A DNA stretch of 58,110 nt from CAYURH01 sp964447105 (GCA_964447105.1 CAYURH010000005.1:1-58110), one strand, 5' to 3'. Numbered from the stretch's first letter, positions 16,238-24,693 are shown. Notes: a model not told the origin generated them from the sequence alone. Made by a program: numbers and translations.

Positions 16238-17449
16238 ATGGCTTCTCTACGTGTGGCGATGATTGCGCCGCCGTGGCTACCAATACCGCCCGTGGGGTAT
16301 GGCGGCATTGAAAACGTTCTTTATGCACTGGTGCCCGAGTTAATAAAACTGGGTGTCGAAGTAGAATTATTTACAATAAAGGGTAGTGCTGTTAAGGCTA
16401 CCAAAAAGCATTGGCTATACGCCGATGATCAATACGGCTATATCCACCGGCCAATGTACGATTCGTTGCCGGTACTGATTGCCCACCAAATGTTTGCGCT
16501 AGATATCATCCGTCGTGATGGTGGGTTTGACATAATCCACGACCATAACGGGTTTGTGGGGCCAATGGTTTTGGCAAACAGCGCGTCAGACATTCCGCCG
16601 GCGATCCACACTATTCATGGGCCGCCATTTACTACGGCCGATCGGTTAGAGCAGGGTATGCCCAGTAACTTGCCTATGTGGAAAGAATTCAAAAACAGCA
16701 AAAAGCTGTGGTTTGTGCCGATTTCTGAAACATTGGGCGGTAGCGCACCACGCGAACTAAAATCACGCATGTTGCCGGCCGTGTACAATTCGGTGGCTGT
16801 TGATCAGTTTCCGTTTGTGGCGCGCAAAAAAGAATATTTTATGACCTTGGCGCGGTTCCACCCCGACAAAGGCGAATCCGAAGCGGTGCAAGCTTGTTTG
16901 GCTTTGGGGGCACGGCTTAAAATGGCCGGCTGCGTGGCGGGTATTACTACGCCGCGCAAATTATTGCTGGAACTGGCTAACCCTCTAAGCACTTTTCGCG
17001 GTGTGGTAGATTTTCGCTATTTTAGTGACAAAATATTTCCGTATCTCGACGAAAGCATCGAATACATTGGCGATATTAGCGGCGAACACAAAATGCAGAT
17101 TGTCAGCCAGGCCAAAGCGTTGCTGTTTCCGATACAGTGGGACGAACCGTTTGGTATGGCAGCTATCGAAGCGTTGGCTTGCGGCACACCAGTCATTGCC
17201 ATGGCTCGCGGCGCCATGCCCGAAATCATCGAACATGGTGTAAACGGCTTTTTGGCCAGCAACATGACCGAATTTAAAAAATACATGACTGTCATCGACC
17301 AGATCGACCCACGTGCCTGCCGCGAATCGGTGGAACGCAGGTTTTCGGCCCAAGGTATTGCCAAAGGCTACTTAGAACGCTACAAAAGCGTTATCAAAAT
17401 GCAACAGACTAGCCGCGTGGCCCCCAAATATACTAAGCTTAAGGTATGA
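16238..17449 (+). CDS. GT4-family glycosyltransferase
   Basis: A 403-residue GT-B protein. The N-terminal domain starts LRVAMIAPPWLPIPPVGYGGIENV; the C-terminal Rossmann domain shows FMTLARFHPDKGESEAVQA, the nucleotide-sugar segment LLFPIQWDEPFGMAAIEALACGTPVIA and the C-terminal helix. I chose ATG 16238 over the in-frame GTG 16214 because GAGAGGGAG precedes it. A TATACT-like -10 near 16180 could start the operon running to 20759. The stop overlaps the next start as ATGA. Confidence 0.92.
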   Translation: MASLRVAMIAPPWLPIPPVGYGGIENVLYALVPELIKLGVEVELFTIKGSAVKATKKHWLYADDQYGYIHRPMYDSLPVLIAHQMFALDIIRRDGGFDIIHDHNGFVGPMVLANSASDIPPAIHTIHGPPFTTADRLEQGMPSNLPMWKEFKNSKKLWFVPISETLGGSAPRELKSRMLPAVYNSVAVDQFPFVARKKEYFMTLARFHPDKGESEAVQACLALGARLKMAGCVAGITTPRKLLLELANPLSTFRGVVDFRYFSDKIFPYLDESIEYIGDISGEHKMQIVSQAKALLFPIQWDEPFGMAAIEALACGTPVIAMARGAMPEIIEHGVNGFLASNMTEFKKYMTVIDQIDPRACRESVERRFSAQGIAKGYLERYKSVIKMQQTSRVAPKYTKLKV

Positions 17450-18453
17450 CAACCACCACCAAATGGCACGACCACGTCTGGACTGAACGCTATGGTCATG
17501 TCTGCCCGGCGAGCCCTGGCAAAATCATCACTATCCATGGCATTGGTGATCGCGATGCCTATAACCCAGCCCTGTATGAAAGCGGCACGACGCGCATCAT
17601 GGCGTTTCGCTGCGAGGAGCGTAGGAGCCACGACCGGTTGGACCGCACCTATCACCCCATGATTTACTTTGCTCGGCCACAATCGGATAGTGTGTGGAAG
17701 GTCGATGACAAAATCAAACCCTTCGACATGCTTGAAGACCCATTTATTTTCTACGTCGAAGAAGAAGGCGCGCAAAAAGTAGTGCTGGGCGGCGTACGCT
17801 ATCGCAATCAGCACGAAAAAGCAGTGCCACAGACCGAATATTACAAAGGCGACTCGCTCCGTACTCTCGACTACGTGTCGTTTGCCGTGGTGCATGGCAT
17901 GAAAGATGTGCGTTTGGTGCAATTGCCCAACAATAAATTCCTGATCTGTCGCCGTCCGAAGGGCAAAAAATATCTGCGTGGGCGTATTACCCTGCATATG
18001 TTAGACTCGCTGGATCAACTGGTAGATATCGACAAACTCGATCTGCCCACGTTGGCCGTGCTAGATAGCGGCGCCGATGCCCTGGACTGGGTGGGCGTGA
18101 ACGACATGCAGATACTCAAAGACCACAACGGACATGTATGGATTGGTCTGTTGGGACACGTGTCGCTGGAGAGTGACCACCAGCTGCACTACGCTGCCTG
18201 CACGTACAAGATTAAACTGGAAATGTTAAACAACGTCGACGAGCACAGCATCACCCCGCGTATCATCGCCACTCGGGCGTGTTTTGAAAACGGGCCGGTG
18301 AAGACCGATGAAATCAAAGATATCCTGTTCCCTGGCCGCCTGGAACACCTGCACGATTACCACTACCGCCTGTGGACGGGCCTATCCGATACTCGGATTG
18401 GCTATATAGATATTGAAGATCCATTTGGTTTACGCAAGCCTGAAGTGGTATAA
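17446..18453 (+). CDS. DUF1861/GH130-like beta-propeller protein
   Basis: 335 residues. The text fits the DUF1861 family, which is related to glycoside phosphorylase-type five-bladed propellers: LEDPFIFY, VLGGVRYRN, MKDVRLVQLP, WVGVNDMQIL and GLLGHVS appear in family order. Such proteins are thought to process manno- or glucosides, but activity in DUF1861 is not well established. No signal peptide. The start overlaps the GT4 stop (ATGA), so the two products are probably made in step and act on the same glycan. Confidence 0.8.
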   Translation: MTTTTKWHDHVWTERYGHVCPASPGKIITIHGIGDRDAYNPALYESGTTRIMAFRCEERRSHDRLDRTYHPMIYFARPQSDSVWKVDDKIKPFDMLEDPFIFYVEEEGAQKVVLGGVRYRNQHEKAVPQTEYYKGDSLRTLDYVSFAVVHGMKDVRLVQLPNNKFLICRRPKGKKYLRGRITLHMLDSLDQLVDIDKLDLPTLAVLDSGADALDWVGVNDMQILKDHNGHVWIGLLGHVSLESDHQLHYAACTYKIKLEMLNNVDEHSITPRIIATRACFENGPVKTDEIKDILFPGRLEHLHDYHYRLWTGLSDTRIGYIDIEDPFGLRKPEVV

Positions 18454-18460
18454 ATAGGCC

Positions 18461-19417
18461 ATGACCGAGCAACTGATTGTCGGAGTTTTCCGCGAACACC
18501 GTGACACCGAAGTATTCGAATTCAAAGCGCCCCAATACAAGCAGGCGTATCATGAGCTGTTTGCGCAGCTGGCTGCGAAAGATGTGTATGTGGCGATACT
18601 CATGGGCCAATCGACTTACCAGGGTAATGGCACATTTAGTAAACACTGGGTGCAGATAGAGCGCGGCGGTGAGTTTGTGTTTGAAAAACGCGGTCCTATT
18701 ACAGTAGACGTGGTGTATGACAAAGATCATTTCAAGGCCGACGACCACGCGCTGATTGTGAACGACAAGCGCCTGTACGATATTTGTTGGTCCAAAGAGA
18801 AGACATATGAAGTGTTGGGCGAATTTCATCCTCAAACTGAGGTGGCTCAAAATGCAGCCGAGCTCGATAAAGCGCTACAAGACATTCCGGGTGATCGCAT
18901 TGCGGTAAAAGAACTTACTGGCAGCTCAGGTACCGGTGTGTTTGTGGGCCCCAAAGCCGAGGCGGCTCAGGCGGGGCTAGTGTTTCCGCTCCTGGTGCAG
19001 GAATTTATCGAAACCAGTGGCGGTGTGCCGGGTATCACCGACAAACGCCATGATGTACGCGTGGTACTGGCCAACGGTCAAGCTATCATTGCCACATTGC
19101 GTACCCCTCCCGCGGGTGGGCTTAAGTCCAACATCGGCTACGGTGGCGAAAACCGCCTGCTGAGCGTGAGTGAATTGCCGGCGGAATTACTGGACATGTG
19201 CGCCCAAATCGACAAACGCCTGGCCGAGTACGGTGAATTTAGGCTCTATTCGATTGATTGCGGCCTCACGCCACACGGCTGGCGATTGTTTGAAGCCAAT
19301 GCCATGCCGGGCGTTATCAACCGGGCGCGTGGCGAGCAAGCTGTGCACTATCAAGACGCTGTCACGACATTCCTCAAACAAGCCGCTCAAGCTGGGCGAG
19401 ACAGGAGACAATCATGA
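18461..19417 (+). CDS. ATP-grasp ligase, RimK/glutathione-synthetase type
   Basis: A 318-residue protein with an ATP-grasp domain. The ATP-binding loop region is RIAVKELTGSSGTGVFVG, then LVQEFIETSGG, DVRVVLANGQ and the metal-binding end LFEANAMPGV. The N-terminal 115 residues have no obvious relative. It lies 7 nt after the DUF1861 gene and overlaps the retropepsin-like gene as ATGA. It probably joins an amino acid or peptide to a carboxylate; the acceptor is unknown. Confidence 0.85.
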   Translation: MTEQLIVGVFREHRDTEVFEFKAPQYKQAYHELFAQLAAKDVYVAILMGQSTYQGNGTFSKHWVQIERGGEFVFEKRGPITVDVVYDKDHFKADDHALIVNDKRLYDICWSKEKTYEVLGEFHPQTEVAQNAAELDKALQDIPGDRIAVKELTGSSGTGVFVGPKAEAAQAGLVFPLLVQEFIETSGGVPGITDKRHDVRVVLANGQAIIATLRTPPAGGLKSNIGYGGENRLLSVSELPAELLDMCAQIDKRLAEYGEFRLYSIDCGLTPHGWRLFEANAMPGVINRARGEQAVHYQDAVTTFLKQAAQAGRDRRQS

Positions 19418-19860
19418 GCCAACTTGTTATGGGCCGCGCCGAACGCGTGGATTTACCCGCCTATCACCTGAACGATCTGCCGGCCAAAGTCGATACCGGC
19501 GCTTACAGTTCTTCTATCGACTGCGAAAAAGCCGAAGTGATCGTGAAAGACAACCAAAAAGTGGTGCAATTCGTATTGCTGCGCCCGGGTCGCCCTGGCT
19601 ACACCGGCCATGTGTTGACCACCCAAGATTTTGCGCATACACAGGTGACCAATTCCAACGGTCAGCAAGACCGAATCGTCATATTTACCGATATGATCAT
19701 CAACGGCCAGACGCATGGCGGTCGATTTACCTTGACAGATCGCTCCAAACTACGGTACCCTGTGCTGATTGGTCGAAAGTTTATACGCGAGGCAGGTTAT
19801 ATGGTGGATGTGACCCAGGGTCATGGCTTGCCTGGCGACGAGGAGGAACGAAACCTATGA
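19414..19860 (+). CDS. Retropepsin-like putative protease, RimB/ATP-dependent zinc protease family
   Basis: A 148-residue all-beta protein. AKVDTGAYSSSIDC (DTGA at residues 27-30) and LRYPVLIGRKFIREAGYMVDV are the two signatures of the DUF785/RimB family, which has an aspartic-protease-like fold. In Pseudomonas, RimB works with RimK in the control of ribosomal protein S6 glutamylation. Here the gene is sandwiched between two ATP-grasp ligases with 4-nt overlaps on both sides, so the three are a coupled unit. Confidence 0.9.
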   Translation: MSQLVMGRAERVDLPAYHLNDLPAKVDTGAYSSSIDCEKAEVIVKDNQKVVQFVLLRPGRPGYTGHVLTTQDFAHTQVTNSNGQQDRIVIFTDMIINGQTHGGRFTLTDRSKLRYPVLIGRKFIREAGYMVDVTQGHGLPGDEEERNL

Positions 19861-20759
19861 AAATTGCAGTATTATCACGTGGCGGCAACTACACGTCTGA
19901 ACGTCTTGTTGAAGAGGCCATAAAGCGCGGGCATGAAGCAAGCTTGGTGAGCTACACCGAATGCTACGGCACTATTGAGCAGAGTAAACCAATTGTACGT
20001 TACGAAGGGCGCGACCTCGAAAAGTTTGACGCTATTATTCCGCGTATCGCCCAGAGTTATACCAAGTACGGTACTGCGGTGGTGCGCCAGTTTGAATTGC
20101 AGGGCGTGTACACCACAGCTAGTTCCATTGCAGTTGCGCGTTCGCGTGACAAATTACGTTCTATGCAGTTGTTGGCCAAAGCCGGCGTGGGTGTGCCCAA
20201 GACGCTGTTTGCGCGCGAAACATCGGCGTTTGAAGACGTGATTCAGCAAGCTGGTGGCGCACCGCTGATTATCAAGGTGACTCGTGGCACGCAGGGCAAC
20301 GGCGTGGTGTTGGCCGAAACCAACAAAGCCGCCAAAGCAGTAATGCAAGCTTTCTACGTAGAAGGCGTGAGTTTTTTGGTGCAAGAATTTGTCAAAGAAT
20401 CGGCTGGTACTGACATTCGAGCCGTGGTAGTGGGTAACACAGTGGTAGCGAGCTACATGCGCCAGAGTTTGGACGAGGATTTTCGGTCAAATATCCATCA
20501 GGGTGGCGTGGGTAAACCCATCAAACTCGATGACGCTGAACGCCGCACGGCCATCAAAGCGGCCAAAGCCATGGGGCTCGCTATTTGCGGTGTAGATATG
20601 ATGCGCAGCGAACGTGGACCGCTGGTGCTAGAAGTGAATTCGTCGCCGGGCCTGGGTGGAATCGAAAAGACCACTGGGCGAAATGTGGCGGAGAAGTTGA
20701 TTGAATATATTGAGCTGAATGCGAAGCGGCGCAACAAAAGAGACCGAGTAGGGGCGTAG
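19857..20759 (+). CDS. rimK: RimK-family alpha-L-glutamate ligase
   Basis: A 300-residue ATP-grasp ligase: MKIAVLSRGG at the start, SRDKLRSMQLLAKAGVGVPKT, PLIIKVTRGTQGNGVVLAE (ATP loop), FLVQEFVKESAGTDIRAVVVG, and PLVLEVNSSPGLGGIEK (metal ligands). The RimK family adds glutamates to the C-terminus of S6 or makes related amide bonds. I chose ATG 19857 because GAGGAGG precedes it; the frame is open far upstream only by chance. It overlaps the RimB-like gene as ATGA and ends the operon. Confidence 0.92.
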   Translation: MKIAVLSRGGNYTSERLVEEAIKRGHEASLVSYTECYGTIEQSKPIVRYEGRDLEKFDAIIPRIAQSYTKYGTAVVRQFELQGVYTTASSIAVARSRDKLRSMQLLAKAGVGVPKTLFARETSAFEDVIQQAGGAPLIIKVTRGTQGNGVVLAETNKAAKAVMQAFYVEGVSFLVQEFVKESAGTDIRAVVVGNTVVASYMRQSLDEDFRSNIHQGGVGKPIKLDDAERRTAIKAAKAMGLAICGVDMMRSERGPLVLEVNSSPGLGGIEKTTGRNVAEKLIEYIELNAKRRNKRDRVGA

Positions 20760-20826
20760 CCGAACGTCACCCCGTATTTTTCCGCTGTCGCGGAGGAAAT
20801 GATAAAGGTAGTGCTATTATTAAGCT

Positions 20827-21306
20827 ATGCTATCGCTTGCGATATTACTTGGTTTAGCACTGGCGCTGTTTAGCCTGGCGTTTTTTACCAAGCGTCGTTT
20901 TGGCGTGTTGGGGCTCAGTTTGGCGGCGGGGGCGCTGCTGTCGACCAACTGGACAGGCACGCTGACGCCGTTTATCGAACAGCAGGGCGTGTCGCTGGTG
21001 GTGCCACCACTTTCGACGGTGGTGGCAGCGGCTTTGATTTTGGCGCCGCCATTGCTGTTGCTGTTGGGTGGGCCGACGTATGGCGCGTTATGGCCACGCC
21101 TGCTAGGGTCACTGGCATTTGCGCTGCTGGCCATGGCGTTTTTGCGCGTTGTATTGGGTGAGGCGCTCAATTTAGACGGGCCAGGCGAACAGGCCTATAC
21201 GCTGTTGAAGAATTATCAGAGCACTATCATAGTAGTCGGGCTTGTAGGGGCGATCGTGGATATTATGTTTACTCGCAACAAACACGGCAAAGACAAAAAG
21301 AAATAG
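20827..21306 (+). CDS. Small polytopic membrane protein
   Basis: 159 residues with about five hydrophobic segments and a Lys-rich C-terminus (RNKHGKDKKK) expected in the cytoplasm. I do not recognise the family. A TATTAT box ends exactly 6 nt before the ATG, predicting a leaderless message. tRNA-Lys follows in the same direction. Confidence 0.75.
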   Translation: MLSLAILLGLALALFSLAFFTKRRFGVLGLSLAAGALLSTNWTGTLTPFIEQQGVSLVVPPLSTVVAAALILAPPLLLLLGGPTYGALWPRLLGSLAFALLAMAFLRVVLGEALNLDGPGEQAYTLLKNYQSTIIVVGLVGAIVDIMFTRNKHGKDKKK

Positions 21307-21375
21307 CGCGTTGACAAAATAGATTTACAGAGGTAGAATAACACCTGTAATTTGTGCCTAAGCCCGCACCTACGT

Positions 21376-21452
21376 GGGCCCGTAGCTCAGCCGGTTAGAG
21401 CACCTGCCTTTTAAGCAGGGTGTCGAGAGTTCGAGTCTCTCCGGGCCCTCCA
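21376..21452 (+). tRNA. tRNA-Lys (TTT)
   Basis: A full cloverleaf: acceptor GGGCCCG/CGGGCCC, D arm GCTC/GAGC, anticodon arm CCTGC/GCAGG with loop CTTTTAA (anticodon TTT), T arm GAGAG/CTCTC with TTCGAGT, discriminator T and an encoded CCA (21450-21452). Confidence 0.97.
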
Positions 21453-21489
21453 TGAAAAAAGATCCACCTCGCGTGGATCTTTTTTCATG
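21451..21489 (+). terminator. Intrinsic terminator of tRNA-Lys
   Basis: A 17-bp perfect palindrome with loop CTCGC; its core is AAAAAAGATCCAC/GTGGATCTTTTTT (21455-21467 and 21473-21485). The run of six A and six T makes it usable on both strands. It begins within the tRNA CCA end. Confidence 0.92.
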
Positions 21490-21632
21490 GAGTGTGCTTT
21501 CGGTCGACCCTCGACGTGAATTTGTCTTCACAGTTCTGATTTGGTAATCAAGCTCGTCAGCAACTTGCCTGGAAGGTAAGTTCATAGGTGTCGCACAAGG
21601 ACTAACTGAACAAAACAAGTTAATTAGATTAT

Positions 21633-21661
21633 TTACAAGATACTGTATCTTGTAATATAAT
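21633..21661 (+). promoter_or_regulatory. Palindromic operator abutting a -10 box
   Basis: TTACAAGATAC (21633-21643) is the exact inverse of GTATCTTGTAA (21645-21655) with a single T between. A TATAAT follows at once (21656-21661). This looks like a repressor site on a plus-strand promoter, yet no plus-strand gene starts until 22215. Confidence 0.6.
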
Positions 21662-21667
21662 CTAAAC

Positions 21668-21717
21668 ACGAAGACCTTCGGCCCGTAGTTTCTAGGCTAC
21701 AACGCGGAAGGCCTTTT
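21668..21717 (+). ncRNA. Candidate short RNA, antisense to the 3' end of the 21697 gene
   Basis: From the -10 box at 21656 a transcript would begin near 21668. It would fold GTAG/CTAC (around TTTCTAGG) inside a longer GACCTTC/GAAGGCC stem, and end at a T5 run (21713-21717). It would be about 50 nt and overlap the last 7 codons of the minus-strand gene. This is a prediction from promoter plus terminator only. The stretch 21490-21632 holds nothing I recognise. Confidence 0.35.
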
Positions 21718-22131
21718 TGTTTGGCGTTTTGGGAAAACCGACATAAAATCTTTACGATTCGTGCGTTTATTTTCTTTGACCTGTACGAAAAACGGCATGC
21801 CATCCCTTGTCTGACCTTCAAAACGATGCAAAAGTATGTTTAGGTCGCTTGCGTCTGTAGTTGTAACGGGGGTAGCTAAAGAGTTGCGAAGTAGATCTAG
21901 CGCGCAGCTATATAATTTGAGTCGACGCACCCTGACACCTCGATGCTTCTGGACAAGATGCTCCCAGAAGAGTGATAAGAATATTTTATTTTTTGTGAAG
22001 TAAGCAGAACGAATGTATGGTTGGCGTTTTGTTAACTTTTTAACACGCTGGTACTCCTTGCGTGCCAAAGGAGCAACTTCATCGTATGAGCTGCCTGGGA
22101 GCTGTTCGAATTTAGATTTATAAATATTCAT
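21697..22131 (-). CDS. Basic small protein, resembling a CPR-common family
   Basis: A 144-residue basic protein: an N-terminal IYKSKFEQLPGSSYDEVAPLARKEY, RQPYIRSAYFTKNKIFLSLFWEHL, then LLHRFEGQTRDGMPFFVQVKE and a final KDFMSVFPK. From memory, proteins of this plan are common in CPR genomes; the last part recalls the barnase/EndoU-like (PBECR) nuclease fold, but I cannot confirm it. The ATG at 22131 has no obvious ribosome site. It has no gene partner on its strand. Confidence 0.65.
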   Translation of the reverse strand: MNIYKSKFEQLPGSSYDEVAPLARKEYQRVKKLTKRQPYIRSAYFTKNKIFLSLFWEHLVQKHRGVRVRRLKLYSCALDLLRNSLATPVTTTDASDLNILLHRFEGQTRDGMPFFVQVKENKRTNRKDFMSVFPKRQTKRPSAL

Positions 22132-22214
22132 TCGATCAGTGTAGCTGCAAATGGCAAAAGAAGACAGAGGTCACATGACTGTACGGACCCTGTGACCCCT
22201 GCTATAGTTAACCC

Positions 22215-22643
22215 ATGAAACTTATCATTGCTTCCGACGAGAAGACCGATCTAACCGACGAGATCATTGCATATCTGCATGCCAAAGGTCACGATCTAAC
22301 GCTGACGGGCCATTTAAAAGACCAATCACAAAAATGGCAGTGGGCCGATATTGGCCGGAAGGCGGCGCAGCTTGTCGCCAGTGGTATGGCCGACCAAGGC
22401 GTATTTTTTTGCTGGAGCGGCACCGGCATTTGCATTGCTGCCAATAAAGTCAAAGGTGCTCGGGCGGCACTGTGTTGGAATCCCGAAATCGCCCAACTGG
22501 CCCGCAAGTGGGACAATGCTAATATCATTTGCATGAGTTTAAAGCAAACCGACGCCGGTAATGCCAAGGCCATGTTGGATGCATGGTTCGCGACGGCGTT
22601 TGACGAAGAAGATTTGGACCAGGTGCGTAAAATAGATGTATAG
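22215..22643 (+). CDS. RpiB/LacA/LacB-family sugar-phosphate isomerase
   Basis: A 142-residue protein with IASDEKTDL at the start, DIGRKAAQLVASGMADQGVFF and the family motif GTGICIAANKVKGARAALC. Family members interconvert aldose and ketose phosphates (ribose-5-P/ribulose-5-P or galactose-6-P). The usual CGTGIG reads CWSGTGIC here, so the catalytic Cys is displaced by one or two positions and the substrate is uncertain. TATAGT ends 6 nt before the ATG, suggesting a leaderless message. Confidence 0.85.
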   Translation: MKLIIASDEKTDLTDEIIAYLHAKGHDLTLTGHLKDQSQKWQWADIGRKAAQLVASGMADQGVFFCWSGTGICIAANKVKGARAALCWNPEIAQLARKWDNANIICMSLKQTDAGNAKAMLDAWFATAFDEEDLDQVRKIDV

Positions 22644-22695
22644 CGTGCTTGCGAAGTAGCTATCCAACAGAGGTAACTCATGTTACAATCACCCT

Positions 22696-23496
22696 ATGCG
22701 TCTCCTCAACGGCCTTGAGCTTGCCGGTTATATTCAAGAACGCCAAGCCCGCCAAGTGCGGGCGCTTCGCCAGGCGCACAAAGTCTTCCCAAAATTGGCC
22801 ATCGTGCGCACGTCGGAAGACCCCCGCATTGCGGCCTATGTGCGGCTCAAGAAAGCGTACGGGACCGACATCTTGATAGACGTGGAGGAGCATTTTGTGC
22901 CGCAGGCGCAGGCGCTTGACCTGGTGCATCGTCTCAATGCTGATGCGTCTGTGCATGGTATTATCGTTCAATTGCCGCTGGCCGACACGTCGCAAACTGA
23001 TGAACTGGTAAACGCGGTGGCGCCGGCCAAAGATATAGACGGGCTGGGTCAAAATGCCGCGCTCGAACCAGCTACAGCGCTGGCGATTATATGGTTGCTA
23101 CACGGTTACAACGTAGAACTCAAAGGTAAGAAAATTGCGGTAGTTGGGCAAGGCCGCTTGGTAGGTGCGCCACTGACTAAAATGTTGCAGCGTGACGGCT
23201 ACGATGTGGTGCCTATCAATAAATCTACCGATAATTTAGAAGTATTAATTCGCGAAGCCGACGTCGTGATCACGGGCGCGGGTGTGCCAGGGCTCATCAA
23301 AAGCGGCATGCTTAAGCCCGGCGCGGTGGTAGTAGACGCCGGTGTGGCCAGCGAAGCCGGCAAGCTGGTGGGTGACGTAGCAGATGATGTGCGGGAGCGC
23401 AGTGACCTCACTATTACGCCGCCAAAAGGCGGAGTGGGCCCGCTAACAGTGTGCGCGCTGTTTGATAATCTGATCCGCGCAGCGTCTAATTCGTAG
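22696..23496 (+). CDS. folD: FolD methylene-tetrahydrofolate dehydrogenase/cyclohydrolase
   Basis: 266 residues. YVRLK (Tyr48, Lys52) is the catalytic YxxxK. GIIVQLPLAD, KDIDGLG, the NADP-binding VVGQGRLVGAPLTKML and ITPPKGGVGPLT match the family. It provides one-carbon folates in the cytoplasm. It is slightly shorter than the usual 280-290. TACAAT ends 6 nt before the ATG. Its 3' end overlaps the convergent receiver gene by 11 nt. Confidence 0.95.
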   Translation: MRLLNGLELAGYIQERQARQVRALRQAHKVFPKLAIVRTSEDPRIAAYVRLKKAYGTDILIDVEEHFVPQAQALDLVHRLNADASVHGIIVQLPLADTSQTDELVNAVAPAKDIDGLGQNAALEPATALAIIWLLHGYNVELKGKKIAVVGQGRLVGAPLTKMLQRDGYDVVPINKSTDNLEVLIREADVVITGAGVPGLIKSGMLKPGAVVVDAGVASEAGKLVGDVADDVRERSDLTITPPKGGVGPLTVCALFDNLIRAASNS

Positions 23497-23872
23497 CTTC
23501 TGCTAGTACTTGCTTTACCCGATCTGTGACCTGTCGTGGTGTCAGTTCGGCTTTCACTATGTATGAGTGTACATTCAGTGTCTTCAAGCTATCTGGCGCT
23601 TCTTCTTCGCCCACGTTGGTCAAAATAATGACAGGAGTGTTTTTGCCCCACGCTGTACCGCGAATGTGTTTGAGAGCATGTTCGCCGTCCATTTCGGGCA
23701 TGCGGAGGTCGAGCAATATAACATCGGGATGCATTTTTTCGCACAGCTCAACACCCAATCTCCCGTTTTCGGCTGTCTCAACCTCGAATCCTTCGGTTGT
23801 GAACTTCATCCGATACATTTGGGAAATCACCATGTCGTCTTCGATGATGGCAATTTTGGCTGGCCGGGTCAT
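23486..23872 (-). CDS. Single-domain response regulator (CheY-like)
   Basis: A 128-residue receiver domain only: acidic pocket Glu11-Asp12-Asp13, phospho-acceptor Asp55 in LLDLRMPEMDG, the conserved Thr in VIILTN and Lys in SYIVKAE. There is no output domain, so it should signal by protein contact. AAGGAG precedes the ATG and TATAAT lies just before that. The sensor kinase at 26814 is the only histidine kinase here and is a possible partner. Confidence 0.93.
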   Translation of the reverse strand: MTRPAKIAIIEDDMVISQMYRMKFTTEGFEVETAENGRLGVELCEKMHPDVILLDLRMPEMDGEHALKHIRGTAWGKNTPVIILTNVGEEEAPDSLKTLNVHSYIVKAELTPRQVTDRVKQVLAEATN

Positions 23873-23887
23873 ATCGTTCTCCTTGAA

Positions 23888-24514
23888 TTATAACGCATAA
23901 ATGGCATCCATAATCGCTTTGGGGTTAGATTTGTCGAGATTCTGCGGAGCCATTGCCACGGTGAGAGTGAGGTGACGGCGCCAACCGGTCTTGCGCCACT
24001 CGATATGGGCCAAGATTAATTGCGAGTCAGGATACGAGCTCAAAATGCGTGCTATGCCCGGCTTAGGGTTGCTATCTGCGCGCAGCGTTCGCGTGCCTTC
24101 GGGGAACATACAGATATTGTAGCCACAGTGCAGCAGCTTAATACTCCCTTCAATCCCATATGTATGGTGATTGCGATCACGAATATGAGCCGGGAAACAA
24201 CCCAACAGGTAAGCAAACGGCTTCACCCATGGACGGTGATAAATTTTGGGGATGGTCATAAATTTGAGTGGCAGCAGGTGCAGACGATGATTAAACTTCA
24301 TCAGCGCAAAAATGGCAAACGGGTCCATCATGCTCTGGTGATTAGCTGCAATCACGTAGCGCTGGTTGTGCCCCAGCTGGCGCGGCAACCGTAACTGTAC
24401 TTTGTAACCACCCCACAGCGTCAACCAAATACGGCAGACAATCGCGGCGATTTCTTGGCTGATCGATATAATAAAGCCACTCGGCAAGAGGCGTGCGTTG
24501 GGGGTATGGGTCAT
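23888..24514 (-). CDS. 1-acyl-glycerol-3-phosphate acyltransferase-like protein (PlsC family)
   Basis: 208 residues with the acyltransferase motifs NHQSMMD (HxxxxD) and FPEGTR, plus an N-terminal hydrophobic stretch that should bind the membrane. Family members acylate lysophosphatidic acid. CPR bacteria often lack full lipid synthesis, so it may remodel scavenged lipids. It lies 15 nt upstream of the receiver gene in the same direction. Confidence 0.9.
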   Translation of the reverse strand: MTHTPNARLLPSGFIISISQEIAAIVCRIWLTLWGGYKVQLRLPRQLGHNQRYVIAANHQSMMDPFAIFALMKFNHRLHLLPLKFMTIPKIYHRPWVKPFAYLLGCFPAHIRDRNHHTYGIEGSIKLLHCGYNICMFPEGTRTLRADSNPKPGIARILSSYPDSQLILAHIEWRKTGWRRHLTLTVAMAPQNLDKSNPKAIMDAIYAL

Positions 24515-24654
24515 GATATTGCTCGACTACTGCTAGTGTACCATGAGCATAATGGTCATTGCTATAGGAATAAAAGTATGATATACTAAATATTAGTTCA
24601 GTAAAATACCAAACCTATGCAACATACTGACAGACTATTGTAATATAAATTTTT

Positions 24655-24682
24655 CGGCGCTTTAATGGCGTCGTTTTTTGTT
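24655..24682 (+). promoter_or_regulatory. Terminator-like hairpin in the leader of the 24694 gene
   Basis: CGGCGC pairs with GGCGTCG (one G-U) around a TTTAAT loop, followed by TTTTTT, directly before the AAGGAG ribosome site. A TATTGTAATATAA promoter-like stretch lies upstream. The layout suggests attenuation. The rest of 24515-24654 shows only A+T-rich promoter-like sequence. Confidence 0.5.
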
Positions 24683-24693
24683 AAGGAGACCTT

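Noticed and set aside
19170..19856. N-terminal extension of rimK in the same open frame
   Set aside because: The region is already coded in another frame by the ATP-grasp and retropepsin-like genes; MKIAVLSRGG with GAGGAGG upstream is the evident start.
21370..21669. Minus-strand open frame of 99 codons over the tRNA-Lys region
   Set aside because: Its C-terminal part is only the antisense translation of tRNA-Lys (a well-known spurious frame), and the rest covers the terminator.
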